Assembly (NCBI RefSeq): GCF_021018895.1
Contig: NC_079386.1
Coordinates: 4,755,835 to 4,819,834 of the forward strand
DNA length: 64,000 nt
Reading direction: 5' to 3'
DNA from: Seriola aureovittata
Taxonomy: Eukaryota > Chordata > Actinopteri > Carangiformes > Carangidae
The position numbers and the translations under genes are program-made. Below the pieces are notes generated by a model, which saw only the letters and a program-made list of their open reading frames with translations, searched no databases and was not told the DNA's origin. Shown here in pieces: positions 10,713 to 22,586 of the stretch; positions within the stretch are counted from its first letter, which is position 1, and every line of letters starts with the position of its first letter.

Positions 10713-12250
10713 CTACTGCCTAACACTGGAGTACACACATTCAGTCTTGGTGTTGTCCCTCTGTCTGCTTGATCTGTTGGGCACTTTCACATTTAAGGCA
10801 GCGTAATGGAGATTGTCTGCATCTCGGTAACCCTGGTAACAAAATTTGTAAAATCAGATTATAATATGGACGCTGACAAAAATTAAAACAGTTTAAAACA
10901 ACAAGTGAATATTGCAGCAGAAATGTGTTGCACTACAATGCAGTTCAACGGGTAAATTTCACCGACGGAAAAGTTCAAAAATATCGACAAGACAAAGTAA
11001 TTCAGCAACAAAACAGGATTTAAATTTTCATTTAACAGTAAATCTAAACAGATGAAATTTACCTCTCTATCTGCTCTGGAGGATGAAGATCTTGTTTGTG
11101 ACTCTAAAACACAAGAACAACAATTTGACTGAAAAGCCAAACTGACTGAAAACAAGCTGTCAGATATACACACTATCTATGAGCTGTACCTGATAGGAAG
11201 CTGTTGGTTTTCTTCATCTTGTAAATGAAGGAAGCCAGTAAAACAACCAGGATGGTGGTGAATGCCAAAGCTCCGCTCAAGAAATACACCAAGACAAGAG
11301 AGTGTTCCTCATCTGCAGAGCCAAACATCAGAAACACAGCTTTCAGTGTTTTTCCCATTTTCATCTGCTAGACCGCTGCTAGAAAAGTGACTTACACTCA
11401 AAGTCCAGTTTGTTCCCGTTTCCAAACAGTATGTGTCCACATGAGGCAACAGCACAGTAGTAGGTCCCAGCATGAGAAAGATTCAGCCTCTGCATCGGCA
11501 AGTTGTAGACACAGGTTTGTGTTTGTGTCTCAGGTTTCCTCTCACACTGATCGTTCCTGTCTCCATGAGTGTAAATGAGTCCTGGATGAGATTCTTCAGA
11601 GTCTTTGAACCAGTAAACACTGTGTTCTCCATCACAGGTCCCAGTGTGTACTGTACAGCTGAGAGTCACAGAGCCTCCTGGCTGGATGGTCTCAGATCCG
11701 GACTGATGGACCGAAGCCTGGATGTTCAAACCTGAACCCTTCACACTGACAGTAGCTCCCTGAGCAAATTCAATAACAATTGAATTTTTCTTGGCGCAGT
11801 AGTAAGTAGCTGAGTCTGATATACGGAGATCTGTTATTTTTAAGTGATTTTTACCAATTCCACTGTCCAGAGTGAAACGTGGATCATTCTGGAATTCATC
11901 ATGAAAACTTCCATTTCTATTAAAAGCAAATAGGGTCGAGATGAGCCTTGGTTTCTGTCCCACACTTTGTTTGTACCAGTAAATCCTTGGTAAATCATCA
12001 TTGTCAAAGAAACATTGTAAAGTCAAGCTTTCACCAACATTAGCCGATACAAAACTTCTCTCTTGACGAACAGATGAGGAGAATTTCTGATCAGTCGCCT
12101 GAACTGATGAGGAATGACAGACAAAGCAAAGGCACATAATGAACACATGAAAACATTTCAAAGATTCAAACTGCAATCACACAAACACAACTCACCCATT
12201 CTCCCCAAGAACAAACATGTCAGGCAGAAGACAAACTGTGCAGATGTCAT
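10713..12250 (-). CDS. nitr: NITR receptor C, five exons, inhibitory type
   Basis: Exons on the minus strand: 12196-12250, 11396-12103, 11190-11312, 11063-11103, 10713-10832; predicted 348 aa. After splicing, the leader MTSAQFVFCLTCLFLGRM joins VQATDQKFSSSV; the peptide starting MQFESLKC that is open upstream of exon 2 is intron 1. V domain: Cys49, Trp61, YYC at 119-121, J-like IEFAQG. I domain: Cys168 to Cys240, ending FGNGNKLDFE, so the Thr of the FGxGT motif is replaced. The membrane segment spans about 260-284, followed by YKMKK. Tail: ITIM LHYAAL (Tyr319) and CVYSSV (Tyr343). Exon 2 ends GAG-T before the donor, as in D and F, instead of GAG-G. Confidence 0.92.
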
Positions 12251-12320
12251 CGCGCTCGAATTTTCTGGCTGAGTGGAAAGACTCTTGATCTTTTGTTCAC
12301 TTTTGACAAGACTGCGTTTG

Positions 12321-12325
12321 ATTGG
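12321..12325 (-). promoter_or_regulatory. CCAAT box of gene C
   Basis: Minus-strand CCAAT about 71 bases above the ATG at 12250, inside the conserved GGCCAATCAAACGC context. A CACATG motif lies about 40 bases higher. Confidence 0.6.
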
Positions 12326-12399
12326 CCGACTGAAGTGACACTGCATGTCCAAATTTGGAAACTTGATCACATGTTCAGAGCAACCCATTGTGTGAAGTT

Positions 12400-13415
12400 T
12401 AGTTTCTGAGAATTACACGGTGAAAGACATGAAGAACAAGAGTTGAAAAGAGTTTCCTGCATTAGCTTGTAAATTTGTGAAAAATAAATGTGTGTACTTC
12501 ACTGAGTCAGTTCAGTGAACACTGACCTGCTGCTGGTGCTACACAGAAAGTCAGTGGATCATCAAAGTCAGGGTGATTCTTCCTCTGAGGACGGTCTCTC
12601 TGTACAACATGTCACACCAGTCCATCCAATACATATGTGAGTTTGGACCTAAGTGTTGGACTGACCAACATCACCACAGAGCCATCCTGTCAGCATGGCT
12701 AAAAACATTCACAATGAATTTAAAATTTACTTTGACACAATATTGGACTGATAATGAGATGCAAAAAATTTAAATTTTTTTCTAGGAATACCAATTGTTG
12801 TTTCTTTGTTTTGTAAATGCTACTTTTCAGTGCTGTGAGCACCACACCCAGATTCTGTCCACTTCCTCTGTACTGGGGAGGCAGCAGAGGTCTAGTAGAA
12901 CCAAAGCCTCAACAGTTTCCAATGTTTAATCTCAAGTGTTTGGGCTAAAGGAAAAACAAACCTTTAGAATCATTGTATAAATCTTATTTTACAATTAATG
13001 GTGTTTGGTCTCAACCTCACAGCGGTGTGTGTCATTGTATGTGTCCGCTCTGTATGAAAGTATCTTGTTGAAAACCACAAAAGCTGCTCCAACCAACTAC
13101 AGTATATAAAAGCATAAAGCGCAGGGGCAGAGGTTCACTGCCTGACAGTGATGACTGCCTCATTTTGTTTCCGTTCTTTCACGAAGCCTTTGCCTGACTT
13201 AGGCCTGCAGAGTAACACCTGATCACTCCAGCCTGTTCTTCAAGATGATCACTTCAACAACACACACCACTCATGTCTGAGCAGTTTTCACAGCACAAGC
13301 AAAGCAGTCAGAACGACTTTGTCCACGTCCACACTAGTGTTTTCATTTTAAAACAGTGTTTTATAACGAAAACCATCTCCATCCAGACAAGTGTTTTATC
13401 TATGTAGCATACTAG
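12400..13415. other. Intergenic C-D, proximal part
   Basis: The first 80 bases match other NITR 5' flanks. From about 12480 the sequence is unique to this interval. I see no domain-bearing frame or clear repeat. Confidence 0.5.
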
Positions 13416-14692
13416 TGTGGTGGGCGAGGGAATACTTGAATTATAGTTAACTCAAATCAAACAAATAACCAAAACCAACAACGCCACCCCAGGGTTTAAC
13501 CCTGAAGGGGGGGGGGGGGGGGGGGGGGGAGGAGGAAAGAAGAAAACAAAAAAGTAAATGTGTGAATAAAGCAATAAACTAAATATTCTAAACCAAGGAC
13601 AACACAAGTTCGCTTTACTGAAAAGGCAGGAGACGTGTTTCCAATCAAAAAAAATGTACAAGAGTTTATTTCATCAATATTAAAGAAAACACTGGGCATT
13701 TACCCTAAAAATAAAGTATTTTTCCTTTAGACTGAGATAAGAACTGGGCTTCTTCCAGGGCTGGGGCCACTATGATTAAGGTGAGTGAGGGGGGAGTGAA
13801 GGCGTCAACTAAAAGGGGAGCACCACAATCCACATGTTAAACACTAAACACACACACACACAAGGGCAAAGCCAAAAAGGAGTGAAAGGACACTACACAC
13901 GATAGGACACCATCACCAAAACAGGGGGGGCAGGTCACCAGTGAGGTCCTCAGCACCTGGAAGTAAGCGAGCAGAGGAACAGTTAGCAGCATGAAACCAT
14001 ATAAAAATGAAGAACAAAGAAAAATAAGAATGAAAGAAAACTACTGTGACTGACCCACTAACTGAAACAAAACAACCAAAAGAAAGGTCAGCACACAAAT
14101 ATACCAACAAAACCCAAACAATATATTTCAACAAAAATACTCAAAATATAACAAATATCAAAATAATAATTCAGACAAATCATCTCAATTAGAAAATCAA
14201 AATAACCCCAAAATTATTAAACAAAGAAAAACCCCACACACTATCCGCTTCCTGTTTGCTACAGGCACGCTAAAAGCGAAGTTGCGAGTAGTGTAGCTCG
14301 AGCAACAAAGAGCAACTTTAAAACAAAGCGACTTGTTGGATCTTCATCAGTGGAGCAAACGCACACTCGTGCCGAGCCTTTGGCCCATCTGTAAGGTAAA
14401 ATACAATAAAATTAACAACTAGGTGGCTTATAGCAGGTAGGGGCCAGAACAAGCAAGTACATACCCCGTCAGCGTTGTGGTTGAAGCACCAAGAGGAGGA
14501 GAGGGAGAGAGGGAGAGAGAGAGAGTGCAGCGCGTCTGCAGCACCGGAGACCAGGTAACCCAGGAAGGGGAAGTGTGCACCAGCTGCCAGAGAAAGGGCA
14601 GCACGAAGGGTCCCTCCCTCTTATATACTCTGGGGCTCAATTAAAGGGGCGGAACCACACCAGGAGTGGAGCAAAATGCTCATCCTGCCACA
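13416..14692 (-). mobile_element. LTR-like insertion (candidate solo LTR)
   Basis: The element begins TGTGGTGGGC and ends TCCTGCCACA (TG...CA, with TGTGG/CCACA inverted ends) and is flanked by 4-bp CTAG direct repeats at 13412-13415 and 14693-14696. On the minus strand a TATATAAG box lies near the start of the element, which supports the minus orientation. The 1277-bp length suits a long solo LTR. It includes a G-run at 13508-13529 and a GA-rich tract near 14495-14525. There are no coding frames. Removing it would leave the C-D gap closer to that of its neighbours. Confidence 0.6.
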
Positions 14693-14739
14693 CTAGCAAA
14701 CCTGAAAACTTGTATCACATGAGCATTCACATAGTCTCC

Positions 14740-15636
14740 ATGTGCATGCTGATGTAAACAGGAAGCAGATACTCGTTGGTTGCTTTGTTGCAGAAAATAC
14801 TATGAAGGAGGAAAAGCAATGGCAGGAAGTCAGACCAGAGATTTCTTTGCTGATTCTTTGCTGAGACCAAACTGAAACCATAAGACCATCGTGGCGGCGG
14901 AAAACATAGATTGGGAATCGATGTTCTCTAGTGGAAAAGATTCAAGTGATAGGAGCATGAAGAATCACAGAGGGCACGTCCTGACTGATAAAACACAATC
15001 AGGAGGAAAGGTGAATATTATTACCATCGTTTCTGATCGTCCAGATACAAACCTGGAGTTTTAAAACTCACAGGGCCAGCAGGGTTTCCAAAAGTGTCCA
15101 TTTCAAGGCACTGTGGACGCCAGGTGTAAACTTAGCAATAGTGTTTGTAAAATGTATTAGTGTGAATGTATGTGAAGAAAGTGCGGAGAACTCAGACACT
15201 ACTGATCTAGAGGCATTCAGTAAATGGGGTTAGCAGTCAGAGCAGTACCAAGAAGATACTAGAAGACTGATGTCATATCTCTCTGTGGTGGGTGAGAGTT
15301 TCCACCATTTGCAATCAATCCACTTGCATGTATGTCAGAGCTGGGTAATTAACTGAAAATGTATCACCACATTTCTCACTGACTTAATCTTGCTCATGTC
15401 GGTTCATCCAGTTGATACTTTCCCCAGTGTGAACCCAGTATCAGGTCGACCTCCTTGACCTCTCTGAGACTGATCTTGGGAACCAGAGAGAATCTTGAAT
15501 ATGTTGCATTGTACATGTCTCAGACTATTTTAAAGGTTTTATACAATGTCCCCCCATGACTGGGTTGTGTTTCTTTTAATTTGAATATTCATTTTTCATC
15601 CTATCCTGTCAGTTCACATTTTTGTGTTTGTGTACT

Positions 15637-15705
<69 letters not shown>

Positions 15706-16060
15706 CCATAAGAACCGAGGGCTACATGATTTAAGACTCTGCTCATCCTCTCCTCCACCTTTTCCCCACAATTGCTTGCACACACATGTAATGATTTATA
15801 AACTCTTATAACCTGTTGCATGATGGAAGCACAGCCATTACCATTGACAGTTACACATTATTGCCAATTACACACTCACAAAAGAGTAAACACCTCTGGG
15901 GTCACCTAACTCGACTTGTCGATGGTGTGACTCCTCCCAGTAATTGTCTAACAAACAGCAGATTGACAGGGGTCAGAGTCAGGCTGTAACCTCTAGCCTT
16001 TATTAACTTTAAATAAAATAAGTCACAATGTGAAGACAAAACTTTTTCTTTGGGGACTTT
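14740..16060. repeat. Paralogous flank block between C and D
   Basis: Collinear with 18420-19850 and, in its first part, with 6001-6840. An (AC)n array at 15639-15704 sits at the same place in each copy, followed by CATAAGAACCGAGGGCTAC and a block ending before the 3' UTR of gene D. A minus-strand AATAAA at 16180-16185 is about 215 bases below gene D's stop. Confidence 0.7.
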
Positions 16061-16396
16061 ACATAGCGACTAGAAGAGCAAACCACCAAACAGGTGATAA
16101 GTGCTCTGGCCTAGATTGTACCAGTCCTCTTTGTGGCTACAGAATAATAAACCATCTGCTTTCAAATCGAGTCCCTCAGTTTATTTATAGCACTACATGG
16201 TATTTAACTGCAGGTGTTTACATTCATGTATTCATCAGCTTCTCTTTCAGCATATTTGGGCTGTTCTTTATCCATATCTGAAACTTTACACGTTCCACAC
16301 CCCAAGAAGAATATTAAAAGATATTTATCTCAATATCTACATATAAATGTACATTACACACTACAATCTGAAAGTAGAAATGAAACACGTCCAGTT

Positions 16397-17917
16397 CTAC
16401 TGCCTAACACTGGAGTACACACATTCAGTCTTGGTGTTGTCCCTCTGTCTGCTTGATCTGTTGGGCACTTTCACATTTAAAGCAGCGTAATGGAGATTGT
16501 CTGCATCTCGGTAACCCTGGTAACAAAATTTGTAAAATCAGATTATAATATGGACCCTGACAAAAATTAAAACAGTTTCAAAATAACAAGTGAATATTGC
16601 AGTAGAAATGTTTTACAATGCAATGCAGTTCAATTGGTAAATTTCACTGACAGAAATGTTCAAAAATATCGAGAAAAAAACAATGTTTAAATTTTAATTT
16701 AACAGTTCATCTAAACAGATGAAATTTACCTCTGCATTTGCTCTGGAGGATGAAGATCTTGTTTGTGACTCTAAAACACAAGAACAACAATTTGACTGAA
16801 AAGCCAAACTGCCTGAAAACAAGCTGTCAGATATACACACTATCTATGAGCTGTACCTGATAGGAAGCTGTTGGTTTTCTTCATCTTGTAAATGAAGGAA
16901 GCCAGTAAAACAACCAGGATGGTGGTGAATGTCAAAGCTCCGCTCAACAAATACACCAAGACAAGAGAGTGTTCCTCATCTGCAGAGCCAAACATCAGAA
17001 ACACAGCTTTCAGTGTTTTTCCCATTTTCATCTGCTAGACCGCTGCTAGAAAAGTGACTTACACTCAAACTCCAGCTTGGTCCCGTCTCCAAACAGTATG
17101 TGTCCACATGAGGCAACAGCACAGTAGTACGTCCCAGCATGAGAATGATTCAGCCTCTTCATGGGCAAGTTGTAAACACAGGTTTGTGTGTGTGTTTCAG
17201 GTTTCCTCTCACACTGATCGTTCCTGTCTCCATGATTGTAAATGAGTCCTGGATGAGACTCTTCAGAGTCTTTGAACCAGTAAACACTGTGTTCTCCATC
17301 ACAGGTCCCAGTGTGTACTGTACAGTTGAGAGTCACAGAACCTCCTGGCTGGATGGTCTCAGATCCGAACTGATGGACCGAAGCCTGGATGTTCAAACCT
17401 GAACCCTTCACACTGACAGTAGCTCCCTCATCAAATTCAATAATAACTGAAGTACTTTTGGCACAGTAGTAAGTAGCTGAGTCTGATATATGCAGGTCTG
17501 TTATTTTTAAGTGTTTTTTACCGATTCCACTGTCCAGAGTGAAACGTGGATTGTTCTTGAATTCATCATGAAAAATTCCATTTGTATTAGAAGCAAATAG
17601 GGTCGAGATGAGCCTTGGTTTCTGTCCCACACTTTGCTTGTACCAGTACATCCTTGTTGCATCATTATTTTTAATTACACATTGTAGAGTCAAGCTTTCA
17701 CCAACATTAGCCGATACAAAACTTCTCTCTTGATGAACAGATGAGGAGACTTTCTGATCAGTTGCCTGAACTGATGAGGAATGACAGACAAAGCAAAGGC
17801 ACATAATGAACACATTAAAACATTTCAAAGATTCAAACTGCAATCACACAAACACAACTCACCCATTCTCCCCAAGAACAAACATGTCAGGCAGAAGACA
17901 AACTGTGCAGATGTCAT
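16397..17917 (-). CDS. nitr: NITR receptor D, five exons, inhibitory type
   Basis: Exons on the minus strand: 17863-17917, 17063-17770, 16857-16979, 16730-16770, 16397-16516; predicted 348 aa. The leader is the same as in C. In the V domain the loop after the first Cys reads CVIKNNDATRMYW, a loop shared with gene H; the CDR2-like loop LFASNTNG is shared with gene G. CDR3-like AKSTSVIIEFDEG. The I domain has several private changes (HQFGS, YNHGDRN, MKRLNHSH) and ends FGDGTKLEFE. The membrane segment is uncharged. ITIM LHYAAL (Tyr319) and CVYSSV (Tyr343). A polyadenylation signal lies at 16180-16185. All frames are open. Confidence 0.92.
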
Positions 17918-17992
17918 CGTGCTCGAATTTTCTGGCTGAGTGGAAATAATCAAAATCTTTTCTGCACTTTTGACAAAACAAGACTGTGTTTG

Positions 17993-17997
17993 ATTGG
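17993..17997 (-). promoter_or_regulatory. CCAAT box of gene D
   Basis: Minus-strand CCAAT about 76 bases above the ATG at 17917. The flanking GCC is here AGCC (CAGCCAATC), one base different from C and E. Confidence 0.55.
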
Positions 17998-18059
17998 CTG
18001 ACTGAAGTGACACTGTATGTCCAAATTTGGAAACTTGATCACATGTTCAGTGTCACCCA

Positions 18060-19308
18060 TAGAGTCTAGTTTAGTTTCTGAGAATCACACGGTGAGAGAC
18101 ATGAAGAACATACAGAGTTGATTTCATTAACTTTTAAATAAATGAAAAATAAATGACTACATTGTATTTACAATGATCTGTCAGGACATTCTGACTTCTT
18201 AGGTTTAATATTTAATTTCTGTAGTAGAATTGGTTTATCACCCAGGGTGTGTTTGGTTAGTCTTAAGCATATATAGATTATTCATCACTGTGTTTCCATT
18301 TAATGTTAAAACTAATAACAGCATACAACATGCTTCAGTTGTGCTAAACCTTTGGCAATGAACCAATCAGTGTTTGGCAGGTGAAAAATGTATTTAGAGC
18401 ATGGAAACAATTCACATAGTCTCCATGTGCATGCTGATGTAAACAGGAAGCAGATACTCGTTGGTTGCAGAAAATACTATGAAGGAGGAAAAGCAATGGC
18501 AGGAAGTCAGACCAGAGATTTCTTTGCTGAGACCAAATTGAAACCATAAGACCATCATGGCGGCAGAAAACATAGATTGGGAACAAATGTTCTCCAGTTG
18601 AAAAGATTCAAGTGATAGGAGCATGAAGAATCACAGAGGGCACGTCCTGACTGATAAAACACAGTCAGGAGCAGAAGTGAATATTTTCACCATCGTTTCT
18701 GATCGTCCAGATACAAACCTGGAGTTTTAAAAATCACAGAGCCAGCAGGGTTTCCAAAAGTGTCCATTTCAAGGCACTGTGGACGCCAGGCGTAAACTTA
18801 GAAATAGTGTTTGAAAAGTAAAATGTATTAGTGTGAATGTATGTGAAGAAAGTGCGGAGAACTCAGAGGCTACTGATCTAGAGGCATTCAGTAAATGGGG
18901 TTAGCAGTCAGAGCAGTACCAAGAAGATACTAGAAGACTGATGTCATATCTCTTTGTGGTGGGTGAGAGTTTCCACCATTTGCAATCAATCCACTTGCAT
19001 GTATGTCAGAGCTGGGTAATTAACTGAAAATGTATCACCACATTTCTCACTGACTTAATCTTGCTCATGTCGGTTCATCCAGTTGATACTTTCCCCAGTG
19101 TGAACCCAGTATCAGGTCGACCTCCTTGACCTCTCTGAGACTGATCTTGGGAACCAGAGAGAATCTTAAATATGTTGCTTTGTACATGTCTCAGACTATT
19201 TTAAAGGTTTTATACAATGTCCCCCCATGACTGGTTTGTGTTTCTTTTAATCTGAATATTCATTTATTCATCCTGTCCTGTCAGTTCACATTTTTGTGTT
19301 TGTGTACT

Positions 19309-19383
<75 letters not shown>

Positions 19384-20055
19384 ACACACGCACACACACA
19401 AACAGACACGCACACACACACACACACACTCACACACGCACACACACACACACACACATACAAAAGGCCATAAGAACCGAGGGCTACATGATTTAAGACT
19501 CTGCTCATCCTCTCCTCCACCTTTTCTCCACAATTGCTTGCACACACATGTAATGATTTATAAACTCCTATAACCTGTTGCATAATAGAAGCACAGCCAT
19601 TACCATTGACAGTTACACATTATTGCCAATTACACACTCACAAATGAGTAAACACCTCTGGGGTCACCTAACTCGACTTGTCGATGGTGTGACTCCTCCC
19701 AGTAATTGTCTAACAAGCAGCAGATTGACAGGGGTCAGAGTCAGGCTGTAACCTCTAGCCTTCATTAACTTTAAAGAAAATAAGTCACAATGTGAAGACA
19801 AAACTTTTCTTTGGAGACTTTACTTAGCGACTAGAAGAGCAAAACAAAGCACTACATGGTATTTAACTGCAGGTGTTTACATTCATCCATTCATCAGCTT
19901 CTCTTTCAGCATATTTGGGCTGTTCTTTATCCATATCTGAAACTTTACATGTTCCACACAACAAGAAGAATATCAAATGATATTTATCTCAATATCTACA
20001 TATAAATGTACATTACACACTACAATCTGAAAGTAGAAATGAAACACGTCCAGTT
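18060..20055. repeat. Intergenic D-E: paralogous flank with long (AC)n
   Basis: 18060-18490 matches the flank of gene A, and 18420-19850 matches the C-D block. The (AC)n array at 19312-19460 is the longest in the window, broken by single G and T changes. No gene is seen; long frames here are translations of the dinucleotide array. Confidence 0.75.
19312..19460. repeat. Longest (AC)n microsatellite
   Basis: About 150 bases of AC dinucleotides with scattered G and T changes, at the position where other units carry shorter arrays (6768, 15639). Confidence 0.9.
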
Positions 20056-21591
20056 CTACTGCCTAACACTGGAGTACACACATTCAGTCTTGGTGTTGTC
20101 CCTCTGTCTGCTTGATCTGTTGGGCACTTTCACATTTAAGGCTGCGTAATGGAGATTGTCTGCATCTCGGTAACCCTGGTAACAAAATATGGAAAAGCAG
20201 ATTATAATATGGACCCTGATAAAAATTAAAACACTGAAAAAACAAGTGAATATTGCAGCAGAAATGTGTTGCACTACAATGCAGTTCAATTGGTAAATTT
20301 CACTGACAGAAATGTTCAAAAATATCAACAAGACAAAGTAATTTAGCAACAAAACGGTGTTTCAATTTTAATTTAACAGTTCATCTAAACAGATGAAATT
20401 TACCTCTGCATCTGCTCTGGAGGCTGAAGATCTTGTTTGTGACTCTAAAACACAAGAACAACAATTTGACTAAAAAGCCAAACTGCCTGAAAACAAGCTG
20501 TCAGATATACACACTATCTATGAGCTGTACCTGATAGGAAGCTGTTGGTTTTCTTCATCTTGTAAATGAAGGAAGCCAGTAAAACAACCAGGATGGTGGT
20601 GAATGTCAAAGCTCCGCTCAACAAATACACCAAGACAAGAGAGTGTTCCTCATCTGCAGAGCCAAACATCAGAAACACAGCTTTCAGTGTTTTTCCCATT
20701 TTCATCTGCTAGACCGCTGCTAGAAAAGTGACTTACCCTCAAAGTCCAGTTTGTTCCTGTTTCCAAACAGTATGTGTCCACATGAGGCAACAGCACAGTA
20801 GTAGGTCCCAGCATGAGAAAGATTCAGGCTCTGCATCGGCAAGTTGTAGACACAGGTTTGTGTTTGTGTCTCAGGTTTCTTCTCACACTGATCGTTCCTG
20901 TCTCCATGAGTGTAAATGAGTCCTGGATGAGATTCTTCAGAGTCTTTGAACCAGTAAACACTGTGTTCTCCATCACAGGTCCCAGTGTGTACTGTACAGT
21001 TGAGAGTCACAGAGCCTCCTGGCTGGATGGTCTCAGATCCGGACTGATGGACCGAAGCCTGGATGTTCAAACCTGAACCCTTCACACTGACAGTAGCTCC
21101 CTCATCAAATTCAATAACAATTGAAGTCATTTTTGCACAGTAGTAAGTAGCGGAGTCTGATATACGCAGGTCTGTTATTTTTAAGTGATTTTGACCAATT
21201 CCAGTGTCCAGAGTGAAACGTGGATTGTTCTTGAATTCATAATGAAAACTTCCATTTCTTGTAAAGACATATAGGGTCGAGAGGAGCCTTGGTGTCTGTC
21301 CCACACTTTGCTTGTACCAGTAAAGTTTTGGTAAATCATTATCGTCAAAGAAACATTGTAAAGTCAAGCTTTCACCAACATTAGCTGCTATAAAACTTCT
21401 CTCTTGATGAACAGATGAGGAGAATTTCTGATCAGTCGCCTGAACTGATGAGGAATGACAGACAAAGCAAAGGCACATAATGAACACATGAAAACATTTC
21501 AAAGATTCAAACTGCAATCACACAAACACAACTCACCCATTCTCCCCAAGAACAAACATGTCAGGCAGAAGACAAACTGTGCAGATGTCAT
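20056..21591 (-). CDS. nitr: NITR receptor E, five exons, inhibitory type
   Basis: Exons on the minus strand: 21537-21591, 20737-21444, 20531-20653, 20404-20444, 20056-20175; predicted 348 aa. Introns are 92, 83, 86 and 228 bp with GT-AG ends and phases 1, 1, 1, 0. Leader 1-18; V domain about 20-141 with Cys49, Trp61 and Cys121; CDR3-like AKMTSIVIEFDEG; I domain about 142-254 with Cys168, 175, 205, 216, 235 and 240, ending FGNRNKLDFE, so the Gly-Thr of FGxGT is lost. Membrane segment 260-284, then KMKK. ITIM LHYAAL (Tyr319), CVYSSV (Tyr343). The FR3-CDR3 part is identical to gene G. This copy gives the clearest view of the gene plan. Confidence 0.93.
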
Positions 21592-21666
21592 CGTGCTCGA
21601 ATTTTCTGGCTGAGTGGAAAGAATCTTGATCTTTTGTTCACTTTTGACAAGACAAGACTGTGTTTG

Positions 21667-21671
21667 ATTGG
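21667..21671 (-). promoter_or_regulatory. CCAAT box of gene E
   Basis: Minus-strand CCAAT about 76 bases above the ATG at 21591, in the conserved GGCCAATCAAACAC context. A TGATCACATG-type motif, readable from the plus strand, lies about 45 bases higher. Confidence 0.6.
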
Positions 21672-21719
21672 CCGACTGAAGTGACACTGTATGTCCAAAT
21701 TTGGAAACTTGATCACATG

Positions 21720-21913
21720 TTTACTGCCACCTACAGTGTGAATTGTTTCCTTGAATAGAATCACATGGCGAGAGGTAAATGAAGAACAACATGGTTTCTA
21801 ATTTTGGCAAATGATCTTGAATAACTATAAAATAAATGATCTGCATTAACATCAGTTAGATGACGCAGTGCAGTTCACTTCTGTTTAACATTAACAGACT
21901 CATAATGTTAAAA

Positions 21914-21975
<62 letters not shown>

Positions 21976-22586
21976 ATGTGAGATTGTGTGTGTTATGTGT
22001 TTTTTTGTTGTGAGTGGTACAGAACCACAGATCACATGCATGTGTACGGAAGAACAGGGAAGGACCAAATTAAAAAAGTCTATTTTGCAACAGTTAAAGT
22101 CTCATGGCACACACACATTTTCTTCTCTCTCCATCAACACTGTTAAAAATGGATTACTTTTGGCGAGTTGAAGGATGTTCAAGAAATTAAATAGTTTGTT
22201 TGAGGCAGTAAGTAAGAGTGGTGAAAGATGAGGGTGTGTGTGTATGTGTGTGTGTGTGCGCGTGTGTTGGTAATTTTTTGCCATCAGAGCTTCTTGTCCA
22301 GCAGAATAAATGTTCCATCCTGTAATAGCATCAGTGTGCACTGACCATAGAATGTATATAAAGATGGATTTAGCCTCCGTGATGTCACCCACTTTCTGAC
22401 GAGTGGTTTTTAAGCTCAGAGTGAGCTGCTCTGCCGTTATCGTCTTGGCAGTGCCTGACGTTGCTTAACTCCCAGCTAATCCAAAAATGGATAAGGAGGT
22501 GGGGCGGGTGGAGCTGAGACTTCAGTGTATACCGGTTTGATAACTACAATATGCTCCCGTTAGTATTATCAGCATAGCCGGGCATC
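21720..22586. other. Upstream flank of gene E with (TG)n and repeat piece
   Basis: Collinear with 27180-28065 above gene F and 31280-32155 above gene G. It holds a (TG)n array at 21919-21974 and, from about 22348, the start of the fish interspersed repeat (CATAGAATGTATATAAAG), which is cut off at 22586 by the LINE. Confidence 0.7.
21919..21974. repeat. (TG)n microsatellite above gene E
   Basis: Pure TG run. Paralogous arrays lie at 27374-27423 and 31480-31533, at the same distance above genes F and G. Confidence 0.9.

Noticed and set aside
11472..11735. Recurring 87-codon plus-strand frame across every I-domain exon
   Set aside because: It is the antisense shadow of the conserved I domain. 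It recurs only because the I domain is conserved and has no start context or domain of its own.
15581..15821. Long frames rich in His-Thr or Val-Cys
   Set aside because: These are translations of (AC)n/(TG)n arrays.
20720..21517. Start at MQFESLKCFHVF in front of the V domain
   Set aside because: This peptide lies in intron 1. The phase-matched AG before TTCAGGCG joins the leader to VQATDQ and gives a proper signal peptide, whereas the upstream peptide is just open intron.
21499..21687. In-frame ATG upstream of the leader (MSLQSANQTQ...)
   Set aside because: It would extend through the CCAAT box and begin above it; the inner ATG gives a normal signal peptide that ends at the donor site.
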